NCBI GenBank assembly: GCA_029990175.1 | Contig: JARKIP010000003.1 | Coordinates: 3,348,001-3,412,000 of the forward strand | From: Petunia secreta | Taxonomy: Eukaryota; Streptophyta; Magnoliopsida; Solanales; Solanaceae | Reading direction: 5' to 3' | DNA length: 64,000 nt | Part shown: in pieces, positions 1-12,337 of the stretch | How the letters are laid out: every line of letters starts with the position of its first letter | How positions within the stretch are numbered: the first letter of the stretch is position 1 | The notes under the pieces: model-generated | What the model was told of the DNA's origin: nothing | Database searches by the model: none | The model's input: the letters and a program-made list of their open reading frames with translations, nothing else | Made by a program: the position numbers and the translations under genes

Positions 1-102
1 ACAAATTATTAGTAATAAAAAGAGAGCTGCTGCTTCAAGTGATATGGCTATAAATACAGAATTAAATTTATTTTTAAACAGTGAACAAGTGTATGATGCA
101 GA
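1..102 (+). repeat. 102-bp duplicated piece of the hAT gene, copy 1
   Basis: Bases 1-102 are repeated almost exactly at 282-383, inside the transposase frame. The intervening 180 bp are AT-rich and not recognisable as transposase. This looks like a local segmental duplication within the element. Confidence 0.85.
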
Positions 103-183
103 AAAAATGTGTATTAAATTAATCACACAAGCTTAAAAAAGTCATGAAAATATTTACTAACGCAATATTGTTGGTGAAAGAAA

Positions 184-675
184 ATCTCCAATTATAATAG
201 TACAATAAATAATAAATTAGAAAGATCCTCTACTTCAAGTGTATCTTCTATTGTTTCCAGTGCAAATAATGATCCTCTAGCACAAATTATTAGTAATAAA
301 AAGAGAGCTGCTGCTTCAAGTGATATGGCTATAAATACAGAATTAAATTTATTTTTAAACAGTGAACAAGTGTATGATGCAGACAATTTTGATATTTTGG
401 ACTGGTGGAAAAATTGGCAAAAATCATATCCAATTTTGTCTACCATGGCCCGAGATTTGTTAACTCCTCCGGTGTCTACTGTAGCATCGGAATCTGCTTT
501 TTCTGCATGTCGAAGAGTATTAGGAGACACAAGACACTCAATGACAGCAACTTCAATAGAAATGTGTGTAGTTTTAAAAGATTGGCTAGATGCTGAAACA
601 AGAAGTCAAAACCTGGTGTTCGATGTTGATTTTGTTTCCAGTGATGAAGAATCTTTGTCTAGCTTAGAAGCTTAG
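184..675 (+). pseudogene. hAT transposase, C-terminal dimerisation region
   Basis: The open frame runs from about 184 to a stop at 675; the first Met is at 325. It ends with the hAT C-terminal dimerisation signature: a W-W-K-N segment, then TPPVSTVASESAFS and a late ALKDWL-like block (here VLKDWLDAE). In the family this region lets transposase monomers pair and is needed for cutting at the terminal inverted repeats. The zinc-finger BED and RNase-H-like catalytic parts would lie upstream, outside the window. A 102-bp duplication (1-102 and 282-383) disrupts the upstream coding region, so this copy is probably not functional. Confidence 0.75.
282..383 (+). repeat. 102-bp duplicated piece of the hAT gene, copy 2
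   Basis: Second copy of bases 1-102. This copy is in frame with the conserved C-terminal region, so it is likely the original position. Confidence 0.85.
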
Positions 676-871
676 AGTATAAAATTGTTATTATTTTATT
701 TCTTATGATGTATCAAAGTTTTAAGCAAAGACTTTAGAATAAAACTGTTTTTAACTACTTATCATATTTTTAACATCATCTCTAAAACTGTTTTTTTTAA
801 TGATTATGATGAAAAAAAATAAATATTATTTTTTATATTATTAAGTATGAGGACACAAAAGAAAAAGAGTC

Positions 872-1066
872 AGCTCGGGCTCGGCTCGGGCTCGGCTCGG
901 GCTCGGTCAAACTCTAGCAAAGCTCGGTTGAGCTCGGCTCGAGCTCGGCTCGAGCTCGGCTCGGCTCGGTATAGTTTAAAGCTCGGTTCGGCTCGGCTCA
1001 GGCTCGGCTCGACTCGGTAACATAGTAAGCTCGGTTGGGCTCGGCTCGGGCTCGGCTCGCTCGCTC
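872..1066. repeat. GCTCGG/GCTCGA subterminal array of the hAT element
   Basis: About 195 bp consist of interspersed GCTCGG, GCTCGGG and GCTCGAG units on the plus strand. Short clustered motifs just inside the terminus are a known feature of hAT ends, where they serve as transposase binding sites. The array is strikingly GC-rich against the flanking AT-rich DNA and stops about 14 bp before the element end at 1080. Confidence 0.7.
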
Positions 1067-1088
1067 GATGCCCAGGCCTAGATAGAGT

Positions 1089-1362
1089 GCTGAAACAACT
1101 TGAAACAGCGTAGATACAGTTTATACAGAGCAAAAATAGTGAAGATATAGCGCTGAAATGATGCAAAAACAGTTTGAAACAACGCAGATACAGTGCTGAA
1201 ACAATGCAGAAATAACGCAGATATAGTATTGAAACGATGCAGAAACAGTTTGAAACATCAGAAATACAGTGCTGAAATGATGCAGAAACACTTTGAAACA
1301 ATAAAGATACAGTGCTAAAATTATACAGAAACAGTGCTGAAACAATGAAGAAACTAAAGTTA
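1089..1362. repeat. Degenerate tandem repeat built on a GAAACA(N)GCAGA core
   Basis: About 270 bp contain alternating units such as GTGCTGAAACAATGCAGAAA and TTTGAAACAACGCAGATACA, giving a higher-order unit of roughly 44 bp. It begins directly after the hAT terminus. No coding function is apparent; long antisense frames across it are by-products of the repeat. Confidence 0.7.
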
Positions 1363-2160
1363 CAAACATGGATAAACTTTACCTAATAATCAGCATTTCT
1401 AGCTTATACCAAGTGCATATTCATATATATATATTTGGTAATTACTTGTTTATAATCTCCTAAATTTTAAACTGAAAAGAGAAACTGAGAATTACCGCAG
1501 GATAAACAAGTAACACCAGTAAATCGGGTCAGCTTCAGCTATAGTGATAAGCCGCGAGTAAATTTGATATTTAGCTTGAAACAGGAGCACCCAGTTACCC
1601 AATTAGTACCTCTGGATATGTGTAGCACCCAGTTACCGCAAAGATCACTTTCGCTGATTTAGATTTGGTAATTCTCCCATTTTACTATTATATTACTTTG
1701 TTTTCTTATATTTTTGTGATAATTGTTGTGAGATTTCGGTATTTTGAGAAGAGGAAATGGAGAGCTCTGCATCGTCTCTGTCAGATCATCTCTAACTCAA
1801 TAGCCTATGTGGGGATGGGGGTGATGACGCTAGGGTAGAGGTGATGGCGCTGGGATGGGGGTGATAGCACTGGGGTGGTGGAGGTAGGGGTGGGGGTGAT
1901 GGGAGGAAGAGAGAGTAAGTGAGAGATGTAATTTGGGGAAATGAAAGTGAAATGGGTTGATTATTGAGAAATATGTTAGGACAAATAATGTTATGTCTTG
2001 TAATTTGGGAAATGTTGCTATTTGTTTTGTAATATAAGAGTGTAGATTTGTATATGTGTAAAAAATCCAATTTTTTAGGTACTGTCTTTTCATATTTATA
2101 AAGCAGATTTTATCATCATTACTATAAAAAAAATATTTATAGGCAGCTACATAAATTTTA
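1363..2160. other. Unassigned AT-rich sequence with a G-rich minisatellite
   Basis: No gene is recognised. The motif GCACCCAGTTACC occurs twice near 1589 and 1625. A G-rich 20-bp tandem repeat lies at 1813-1890. The rest is low-complexity AT-rich DNA. Confidence 0.5.
1813..1890 (+). repeat. 20-bp G-rich minisatellite, about four units
   Basis: Units near the consensus GGATGGGGGTGATGRCGCTG begin at 1813, 1833, 1853 and 1873. Runs of four to five G in register make G-quadruplex formation possible on the plus strand. Confidence 0.7.
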
Positions 2161-3022
2161 GTTTATATTTGATTTGCACAATTACACCAAGAAAATAACT
2201 AATTAGTTGTTCGTGTTGTAATACAAGTAGTGAAAATATAGCAAAAATAATGAAGAATACACAAGTATACGTGGTCGATAAGTAATAAAGTAGTGAATTG
2301 AATATCGTTCATACGAGGACTATTGTTAACGACAGTATTCTAGAAAATAATTTCCTACAAACAATTAATCTTTTTCAATAAAGGTTGTGCTTCTCTACGA
2401 ACTAAAGAAAATAATAAATAAAAAAAATAAGTGAAGTCATGTATTCGAAAGCAGATTGTGAGTTGTTATCAATAAGAGAGAGACACGGTCCAAAATTAGA
2501 GTGACAAACAATGCAGTTAGTTTTCCAGTTGATTCTACTTCTTGATTTCCTAGAAAGCTAACTAACAGGTCTAATATATTCATGAAAATCAGTCGATTCT
2601 TCAAGACTCTATGCAAATTACTCTAACACCTATATTTCTATGGGATTAGATCTAACAAGCGCACATTAACGAACTTTATATTAGCTAAGCAAGGCGAGTA
2701 GTTATATGTCTATCCGTATCTGCAAATCGATTCCTGATTCCCAGGTTCACAATCAAGCCCTATTTCTTCTTATGTGCGTTCATAAATTCTCTCTTTCAAG
2801 TTCAACTTATGAACTGTAAATAGCTAGTGTTCAATTATCGGGTCCTAGTAACCAAATAATTTAGCGTAAGAAAGAATAAACAATCAGTAGCGGTAAATCA
2901 ATAGGTAGAAATTACTTTCAAACATCAACCTTCATGTAATTGCACTAACTCTAGAACGATATATTTAGCTATATTCATGATAACAAAATAAGAATCCATG
3001 AAAAGAAAAGTGAAATAGGGTA
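2161..3022. repeat. Old non-coding repeat, probably LTR-retrotransposon derived (left piece)
   Basis: The stretch has no coding capacity but carries a block around 2260-2330 (ACGTGGTCGATAAGTAATAA, then a CGTTCATACGAGGACTATTG block) that I recognise as a recurrent non-coding sequence of plant retroelement-like repeats. CACTA-1 interrupts it at 3023. Its continuation begins at 15850 with an ATTAAACTCATGGTTCAAG block. The family name is not known to me and the assignment is from memory. Confidence 0.35.
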
Positions 3023-3053
3023 CACTATTAAAAACAGGTTAAAAATCGAGGGA
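3023..3053 (+). repeat. CACTA-1 left terminal inverted repeat
   Basis: Starts CACTATTAAAAACAGG and pairs with 15819-15849 in inverse orientation. Mismatches fall at positions 6, 12, 17 and 19. It is preceded by target duplication GTA (3020-3022). Confidence 0.92.
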
Positions 3054-3059
3054 CAAAAA

Positions 3060-3640
3060 TCGAGTGAGTCCGTCGGTATTGAGGCTATACCCACGGACAA
3101 CCTCGGACAACTAGACGTGGGTAAACTGCTCCTTAGTATTTAGAAACCCACGGACACCATGGGCAATTAGCAGTAGTGTCCCTCGGTCATCCGCTCCTTG
3201 GTATTTAGAAATCCACGGACACCATGGGCAATTACTAGTAGTGTCCCTCGGTCGTCCGTGGGTTAAATACTCGCAAACAATTACCAAGCAAAATTAAAAA
3301 AAGCGAGAGACACAATCGCATTAATAAATTTAACTAATTTAATATTCATAGAACTAGATTATTTTTTAAATTTTAATAGCAAATATTCATATTAATAACG
3401 ACAGACACCCTATGTTATTATAATAGAAAATATATAATTTTCTTGACATCACCAGCAGTGTCCGTGGGTAATGGGAGGGTATTTTAGATTTAAAAAATTA
3501 TATTTTCTTAATAAACCGTTTGTGTTCCTCAGTTTAGTGAAAAAATGGAAAAATAAAGATTGAATATACCAACGGACACTGCGTATTGTGCGTCGGTTTG
3601 TTGAACAATATTTACCATGCAGTGTTTGCTTATTGCAGCA
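3060..3640. repeat. CACTA-1 left subterminal repeats
   Basis: Multiple copies of CCACGGACAC and its complement GTGTCCSTCGG occur here. A 65-bp unit is directly duplicated (3128-3192 and 3193-3257). In En/Spm-type elements such motifs bind the element's second protein and the transposase. Confidence 0.8.
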
Positions 3641-3823
3641 CCCCTGCCAAATATTCAAGAAAACCAACAAAAGCAGCAATCCATTTACATAAAATACCAA
3701 TACATACTACAACCAAATCGCAAATAACTGAGCTATTAAGTCATATTCCACATCCAACTAACTAATATCCAACTATTCTAAACATTCAATCATAACTATC
3801 CAACTATAATAATAAGATATCAA

Positions 3824-4102
3824 AATATCTACAACTAACTTGAAGATCAAGTATTTCAAAAGTTATACAAAATAAAGTTAAATAGTACAACCATCCATTC
3901 CCTCAGATTCATGAGAGTGGGTAAGAACCCAAAATATTTACAACTAACTTAAAGATCAAGTATGTTCAAAAGTTGTACAAAATGAAGTTAGATAATACAA
4001 CCATCTTTTCACTACCATTAGCTCAATCTTCATCAGATTCATCATAGTACAACCATTCTTTCACTACCATTAGCTCAATCTCCATCAGATTCATCAGAGT
4101 GG
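3824..4102. repeat. Local duplications in the 3' region of the Transposase_24-type gene
   Basis: A ~70-bp block at 3824-3892 is repeated at 3935-4004, and a ~40-bp block at about 4008-4047 is repeated at about 4061-4101. They lie downstream of the last recognised exon on the minus strand and look like tandem slippage or duplication within the element. Confidence 0.7.
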
Positions 4103-5738
4103 GGAAGAACATTTCTTACGAAATGTTTCATTTGTGATTTGAGAGCTGCCATGTCATCATCTAGACCCGATCTGCTTCCCTAGCAACCCGATCTGCCTCC
4201 CTTGCCATAGCTGCTGCTTGAAGTTCTTCATTAAGCCTAGCTATCTTCTGTTGCATATTCTCCAATGTGTCTCTATCAAGCACATCGGCATCTGAAGAAG
4301 TACTTATCCCACGCAAACCAAAATCGAGTCGATGAAATGATTGCTCTGAGCTTAGGCCGTATGCTCTCTCCCCTTGTGCACACCGCCACACACCTCCAAC
4401 CATATTCCTATTTCTTCTTCATCAGATGGTTTGTACGGCTCACCCTGTTCATTGCAGCCTTTATTCTGGATAAAATCCTCCATTCTTCGAGTATACGCTT
4501 CCTACAATAAAATGATACCGTTAGTGACAATTAAGACTTCTCTACACATATAGACTTCCAGCCGTCCAATCAGATATGTTGGAGATAAATACTCAATCCA
4601 TTTCAAAGCTATAAAACTTATCATTTATGCTAAATAGATAAGTTGCAGACATAAGCAAATTGTAAGAACTTTAACTGTACATAACGAACTTGAATACTAT
4701 ACCCAAATTTTCTAATTTTAGTATTAATAAATGTAGGCATTTGACTGTGCATAAAGAACTTGTATACAGTACATACATATTACATGTATAAACAATACAT
4801 ATAATTTGAACTGATCAAAGAATAAATGCATCACCGAGTTGAGTTGTCAATTAATTGGCAAACTGGAGAGAACATGAAATTCTTAAAAGAGTCAGAAGTA
4901 TTTCCATCTAAGGAAATAAAAATTTTACCAACAAATTTATAGGATGTCCTCTCATCTTTATAGTTCATAACTTTTACTACTATTCAATGTTATTTCAATT
5001 GATTATATTTTTCCAAAATGGCAACCTACTACTGCATTAATTTGGTTTCATTATATAAAACCTCGAGTCATTTTATATTTTATCCTACATTCAAGTAATA
5101 ATAATTGTTCACTAAAATAGTCATGCAATGTATCACAAAGATAAAATATGATTTTAACAATTTAGAAACTATACCAACCTAAGTTGAAATAATGTGGTTA
5201 GGTAGAATAGCACCAAAGACCATCCCATCTCTTGGTTGGTGACATTTTCTCTAGTTATTTAATCAATTTAACATGTATTGAAATTAAATTTAGGCGAAGT
5301 TCACATAAAGTTGATATCTGAATCAGACTCAATCAAAGTGATAGGTTAAATCCTAAAAATACTTTCAATTGCCTTCACATTTATTATTGTGTCATGATAC
5401 AAGGAACATCAATATAAGGAGTTACTTTCTATCAATAAAAATGAATGGTAGGATTACTTGTGCATAATTCTTCTTATGTATTAATATTCTTTTCACTTTT
5501 GTGCTACATGATTATGAAAATGAAATTAAAGCTGCAGCATAGTTTATTTATGATGCCTAAGGTATAAGTACTTTCCTTCAGTTGGACAGAGTTTCAGTTA
5601 TGCATACAACCATGTAAATACTCTACTCTCCTAAGTAAAACTAATCCACTTTATGAAATAAAAATTGGAATGAAGATTTTATACATATATTTACATTAAC
5701 CACCTATTATTTTAGATGATTTGTGGATGCATGCGGTC

Positions 5739-5846
<108 letters not shown>

Positions 5847-6593
5847 AATATATTTTAATTTACTATAGAGAGATGTTAGATGCTCTATCTCTAGGTCATC
5901 ACAGTATCCCTGGTGATCTTCAACTATTTGTTTTCAATAAACAGAAGCAGATTTGATTGTTTTATGTGATTCTTTTTAAGGTTTTATAAATCAAAACTCC
6001 ATACGGTCCTTATGAATGTATAGGATGTCAAACATTCTGCATTTAGAAGTATATTTCGAGCATTAGGAGTGTCCAGTTCTCAAGTCGGACATAGATCCTC
6101 CATTGCATTTTATATCTAAACTTACACAATATGTTTCCTTAATATAGTGGATTTCTTCACGAACTACAAGTAATTCCGTTAATTTAAGTTCCCCAACAAG
6201 GTTAACCAGATTCAGCCCTCTGTTATTGATTTCCATGAAATTTACTACTCTTCATTCAGTACTTACACAACCCTAACAAGTATCATGCTTTCCATAACCA
6301 TCTCTCATCAAGTATAAAATAAAACCTGAACAAAGAAAAGAAACAAAAGATTTTAGTACTTACATGGGTAATACCCGCCCCGAGCCTCACCCCAAATTGG
6401 TGCACCCTCGCCCTCTTTGGGCTTTCTTTTCTTAGTATGAGTCTCTTAGAATAACACACCAAAAGGCAGCTTTCCACCATGCTTCACCTCCTGCAAATGA
6501 TAGAAAAATTAAATCAAGAAAAGCTAGAAAAATAACATATTAATCTTGATTTATGATGAATTACCAGCTCCTTCTTCCAAGCACATTGTGGCT

Positions 6594-6610
6594 CCCCCCC
6601 CCCCCCCCCC
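6594..6610 (-). repeat. C17 homopolymer within transposase coding sequence
   Basis: Seventeen consecutive C on the plus strand encode a Gly run on the minus strand immediately after the conserved RASEKGGSL motif. Length variation here would change the reading frame, and the downstream frame does not look like the family. Confidence 0.9.
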
Positions 6611-7404
6611 AGTACAAGGAGCCACCCTTTTCGGATGCTCGAGCTTTCCTTTCTTGGACACTTTTCTCCAGATATTCAGGGGATTGCCAATACTTGAGTA
6701 ATACCTTATATGCTTTATCCCCAACCCAATTAGGCTTCTTTTTCAACCTCCGAGCAGCAGAAAACATTTGAGACAGCCTGGCAGTTGCTTTCTTCTCAAA
6801 ATTTTTTGCAATTTGTTTATTATACCCGGGCAACCAAACACATTTTATTCGATGATATAAACTTAAGTTGACATATATAATAGTTGAGTAATAAAAATGT
6901 AGTTGTACCTTGAACTCTTTGAACATGGTCTGTCTAAGGTCATATGGAAAATCACTCCATGTGGAATAGGGCAAGTCGTAAAGGTGCTGAATCGCTTTTG
7001 TAACTTCATTAGTAGCCTGAGGATCAAACCTAAAATACATAATAGTCGACATGAAACAAAGACAATTGAAGAAAAAATATAATAAAAGCATTACATATAG
7101 TTAAAGATAAACCTTACCCGATCCCTGCAGGTATGATAGTAATCCTATCACGGATCTCTCTATCTGTGCCTGGAACCATGATGGGAGGATTCCTCCCCCT
7201 CCACTCGCAGGACGGGGAGGCTCGAGATCAGACTCAGAGCTACTACTGTCACGAAGGTGATGTCCTGAAATATTAGGGGATACTTGTGGAGACGGCATCG
7301 CTGATGGAGATGGACGCGATGAAGATGGAGATGGCAAAGCAATGGTAGATATTGACTTACGAGATTTCCTAATATGATAACTAGGAGAAGATGATGGATG
7401 CAAA

Positions 7405-7476
7405 CCAGGTGGAGGCCTATATAGATTACCATAACCATAGCCAGGTGGAGGCCTATATAGATTACCATAACCATAG
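7405..7476 (-). repeat. 36-bp coding tandem duplication
   Basis: Two identical 36-bp units (7405-7440 and 7441-7476) encode the doubled GYGYGNLYRPPP segment of the Pro-rich N-terminus. The unit preserves frame. Confidence 0.9.
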
Positions 7477-7742
7477 CCAGGTGGAGGTATCAAGCTATCA
7501 CTCTGTGATGGCATAGAGGAAAAGACACGGACAGACGGGGGTATCCCGGGAGCATACTGTGGAGACATAGTAGTGTGGCCAGATGATGGAAATTTTTGAT
7601 GTTGCGGATGGAATACATGTGTAGCAATAGGCGGAGATGGAGTGAGTGTATCATCGCTAACTACACAATTCTTCACCTTTTTTTTCTTGTTACCCTGACA
7701 TCGACGTCTATCATTATTGCCTGATGTCATCTGTAAAAACAA

Positions 7743-8630
7743 AAAAGTAAATAAAAGATTAGAATTAAAGTGACCTAAACACTTTATTAAGTTTCAATAT
7801 CTTCAGAAAGATTAGAATCTTACATAAAGCTATACAGATAGCTAGCATTCTCTAAACATTTTTCTGTATCTAGTTGTGAAACTTTTTCTTCTATCTAGTG
7901 GGTGAAGGAAAAACTTGCAAAAACTTACAAAACTAATTTCAAGTTTAAGAGAGCAGAGTTGTTTTAAAGATGAAATTTATGCAAATTTTCCTTTACCCCC
8001 TGTTACATTTAGCAAATTGGAGAAAGAAGACCCCTCAGGCCAATTAACCATGAAGAGGAGTATCTCATATCAACTGGAATCTATACAAAGTGCAAGCGAT
8101 TCACACAATAGTATAAATTCTGATATACAACATACTTACTACATCCAAGTACAAATGTTTGGCAGATACCTACCGAAATTCTTTTCCATGTTTGGTTGTT
8201 GTTTATTAACAAACTTTCAAGCGTAATTGGAAAGAACAAAAAATTAGCCGCCAAATTCCCATTACAAATAAACAGATTTAACTAACAAAATAATTAAACT
8301 CAAATACAGAATATGACATGAAGGAAGAGGCACTAAAATAGAGATATTTGGAAGAAACCACCATAAGCAAAAGTCAAAAACAACATGGGGCAATGAAAAA
8401 GACAGAACCAGTGAAATAAAATTTTTAGCAAGAGGAGTAGATGAAATTGAGCAAACCTTTTGGAAATACAAAAGAACTAAAAAATGTCACCTCAATTTGG
8501 CTCTTAAGGTATCTGATGACCCAATAGCTTCTAAAATATCACCTCAATAGCATAATATCACCTGCATAATAGAAATGATTAATTATAAAAAATAGCTATA
8601 TAAAAAAGACATAAAAAAGTAATAAAATTG
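7743..8630. other. Spacer between the two CACTA-1 genes
   Basis: AT-rich spacer between the 3' end of the TNP2-like gene (8631) and the first recognised exon of the Transposase_24-type gene (7742). It would hold the terminator of one gene and the promoter of the other. No further coding exon is recognised. Confidence 0.5.
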
Positions 8631-11600
8631 TTAAAAACATAATAACCAACATGTCAATCCTCTCCCACTTGATTCTCCCTCATATTCTAATTCTTCTTCA
8701 TCGCTTGTTTCTTCTTCATCAATTGATTCTTCCTCAGTTGATTCTTCCTCATCAATTGATTCTTCTTCATCAAATGATTCTTTCTCCTCGTTTGGCAGGG
8801 ATGTTACCTCATCATAATCAATTTCTTCTAATATGCATTCAGGATGCTCCAATTCATTTTCTAATTCATCGTCCACGGTATGGTGAACACTTGATATGTC
8901 GTTTTGGTAAGCAACCTCTAATATATTTTCAACTTCAACCCTACCAACTGGCTTTGTTTTGATAACCGCCCACCATTCAGACTTGTCCTCGCGCAACGGA
9001 TAAGGAGCATAATATACTTGCCTAGCATTTTGTGCAATAATAAATGGATCATATCTTCCATACTCCCTCGTGTGTCGAACTTCAACAAGCTGGTTGTACT
9101 GTGGGTGTACTCTTGTACCTCTATTGGGTGTTGGATCAAACCACTTACACCGAAAAAGTATCAACTTTTTGTCGGGCAAACCAGGATACTCCAGTTCTAA
9201 AATCTCCTGGACCACTCCATAATAATCAATATCCCCATCCTGGTTTCCATCACCACCCTTAACCCACACACCACTGTTATTGCTTTTCTTGCCTGTAAAC
9301 TTCTTCGGTGTGAAACTTGTAACCATTCACATAGTATTTAGATAATGATTTGACTTGAGTGAGCGGACCCCAGGATATATCTTTCAAGAATTGATCGGTG
9401 ATACAATTGTTTGGATTATACACCTATATATTGTAAATATTAAATCAATGTGCTAACAAATATAAGTAATTAGTAATATGACAAATTTGGATACTTATTA
9501 TAAGTTGATACTTACATACTCTCTAAACCACGTATCAAACTTCTCATAAACAGCATCGCTGCCAAACAAACTAACAAACCAAACAAACTCACAAACCAAC
9601 TGACCAAAATATTTAAGACATTCATTAGTTACATTCAGGCTTACTAACGGATTACGCATACAAGTTAGGAATATAATTCGACACTTACTTAAGAAACGGT
9701 TGAACTTCCGGACAATTTAGCAACAGATGCGTTTTAGCGGACTTCCTCTCCATGTCACTCAGGTTCCTGTTGGTACCCATTTTAGGACCTCGACCTGGCT
9801 GATTGAAGATGGACAATGGTGGGGCCAAAGGATTGCTCTTACTTTCATCATTGTGCTGATTTGGCCTATTTCTCAAACATGGCACATGATCCTCGAAGTA
9901 ATACGAACAAAAGTGAGCAGTTTCCTTAGCTAAATATGCTTCACAGATAGATCCCTCTATCCTGTTTCTCTGCTTTACAAACCGTTTCAATTTGCCAATA
10001 ATCCTGCATAATATATTATTAACATATATAGTGCTACAAATTTAAATAATTGTATTGTACAATAGGAACTTGCCTCTCGAAGGGATATATCCATCTATAT
10101 TGAACTGGCCCTCTAAGTCGTGCCTCATGTACAAGGTGAACTGGAAGATGTTCCATCACATCAAAGTAACCACATGGAAAAAAAATTCTCTTGCTTAGTT
10201 GTGGTTACATGGATGTTCTGTTCCATCAAAGCTAAATTTTCTTCCCGCAATGTGTTTGAGCACAACTCTTTAAAGAACAAACTCATCTCGGTGATGGGCT
10301 TCCATATTCTTTCAGGCAAGCCACTAAATGCGATAGGAAGTGAAGTTTCCATGAAAATGTGGCAATCATGGCTTTTCATACCTACTAACTTTCCTTCTTT
10401 AAGGTCAGCACGCTTCCCTAAGTTTGATGCATAACCCTCGGGCATCATCAAATTCTTAATCCACTCACAAATTTGCCGTTTCTGTTCTGGTTTGAATGTG
10501 AAGCTAGCCTTTGGCTTATCTACCTTATTATTGGGTTTTGGTTTCAGGTGTAACTGAGGCCACCTGCAATATTCTTGTAAGTCCAACCTAGCCTTTCCAT
10601 TATCTTTTGTCTTGCCCTTTACATCCATCACTGTGTTAAATTAATTATCAAAATAATTCTTCTCAATATGCATAGGATCAAGATTATTCTTCCAATAAGG
10701 TAACTCCCAGAAGATGCTCTGTTTAGTCCAATTATGTTCAACGCCATATCCAGGACACCTAGAGGGTGGAGTTTCTGTTACCTTAGGCAAGTCCAAGTCT
10801 CGAACCCTCTCCCAAATTTCCTCTCCCATCAGCACAGGAGGTGGCGAATCAAGTTCAATTTTGTTCTTTCTGAATGCATTTTTCATACCCCTAAACTCAT
10901 GATCCATCAGTAAGAACCGACGGTGACAATCAAACCATGTATTTTTGTGCCCATTTTTTAAAGTGAATGCTTTTTATGTTCCATACAATAAGGACAGACT
11001 AACTTTCCACAAGTCATCCACCCATATAACATCCCATATGCAGGAAAATCATTGATAGTCCACATCAAAGAAGCACGCAAGTTAAAGTTTTGCTTAGTAG
11101 ATATATCATATGCCAAAACACTTCATTCCACAAAATCTTTAACTAATCAATCAAAGGTTGCAAATATACATCAATTAAACTTTTTGGATTTTTTGGACCC
11201 GGTATAATGCAAGTTAGGAAAATATACGGACTTGTCATACACATCTCAGGCAGGGGATTATACGGTGTAACAAAGACTGGCCAACATGAATATGGTATTG
11301 CCGAGTTAGAAAATGGTGTGAATCCATCGGCACACAAACCTAACCTAATGTTTCTTGGTTCATTAGCAAAATCTAGATAGGTTCTATCAAAATGCTTCCA
11401 TGCTTCCCCATCCGAGGGATGACACATAACACCGGGCGGTCTTCTTTTTTCATAGTGCCATTTCATATGAGGAGCAGAACTCATTGATGCGTACAACCTC
11501 TTTAACCTAGGTATAAGAGGCAGATAATGCATATACTTAAATGGAATCTTCTTACCACTAGAAGACTGTTTAAAGCGAGGTTGTTCACACAATTTGCAAT

Positions 11601-12337
11601 ACTCTAAGTTCGCATCATCTTTATAGTATAACATGCAACCAGTTTTACAACAATCAATCTTCATCGATGAGAGTCCTAACTTGGAAACCAATTTTTTTGC
11701 CCTATAATAATCATGAGGTAAGTTGATATCAGGGTCAACTAGTTCACTCATAAGCCTAATCATAGAATCCATACCCACTTGAGACACATTACAATCTGAT
11801 TTGATACTTAGTAATCTAACTGCAACAGACAACTCGAAGTGCTTAGAGCCTTCACATAATGGACGGCTAGCAGCCTCTAGTTGGTCATAGAAACATTGTG
11901 CCTCTTCATTAGGCGCTTGTTCAATATCTTGTTCTGATTCAAACCCCGAGTTCATCCCAAAAGCATCCCTAACCATTTCATGTAATCTAGAACCTTGAAA
12001 ACTATTATTATCCACTGAATGACTACTTTCACCAACAAAATAATTGGAGCATCCCATGTTACGATTACTACCCTCGATCTCTCCATGACTAGTCCACACA
12101 TAATAATTGCTTATAAACCCCCTACGATAAAGATGATTAACAACTATCTCCGGTGTCACAAGATTTTTACACTTTGCAATTCACACAAGGACATCTAACC
12201 ATCCCTTCTCTTTCAAATAAAGGAAGAGACATTGCTTGTACAATAAATCCATCGACACCTTGTACAAATTCCTCCCTTAATCCCCCACGATTAGGATAGT
12301 TTTTATTATACATCCATCTACGATGTTCAAGTTCCAT
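8631..12337 (-). pseudogene. CACTA-1 TNP2-like transposase, degraded
   Basis: Reading minus from a Met at 12337, the N-terminal transposase-associated domain (RRWMYNKN, then NRGGLREEFVQGVDGFI) is followed by a Transposase_21 region (12159-11143, including GLCADGFTPF), its continuation with WTINDFPAYGMLYGWMT (about 11060-11000), a DUF4218 region (10631-10073, with SHDCHIFM and EMSLFFKELCS), GSICEAYLAKETAHFCSYYF (9990-9685) and a DUF4216 region (9326-8631, with YYGVVQEILELEYPG). The tail is Glu/Asp-rich. In the family this protein binds and cuts the CACTA termini. Breaks: frameshift near 12166, nonsense codons at 11143 and 10641, frameshift near 10965, and a frame change near 10165. Gaps near 10072-9991 and 9684-9330 may be introns. 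Confidence 0.88.

Larger units (their letters stand above)
1..1080 (+). mobile_element. 3' part of a hAT-family DNA transposon
   Basis: The segment holds the end of a hAT transposase reading frame (184-675), an AT-rich 3' stretch, a GC-rich GCTCGG array (872-1066) and a terminal sequence at 1069-1080 that reads on the minus strand as TAGGCCTGGGCA, a typical hAT-type terminus. The 8 bp after it (1081-1088, gatagagt) would be the target duplication, but the other end lies outside the window so this cannot be confirmed. Orientation follows the transposase, which reads on the plus strand. Confidence 0.7.

Noticed and set aside
870..1369. Antisense open frames of 143 and 82 codons
   Set aside because: They are by-products of the GCTCGG array and the adjacent tandem repeat; composition is repetitive and no domain is recognisable.
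1792..2093. Antisense Pro/Ser-rich frames
   Set aside because: They are generated by the G-rich 20-bp repeat read in reverse.
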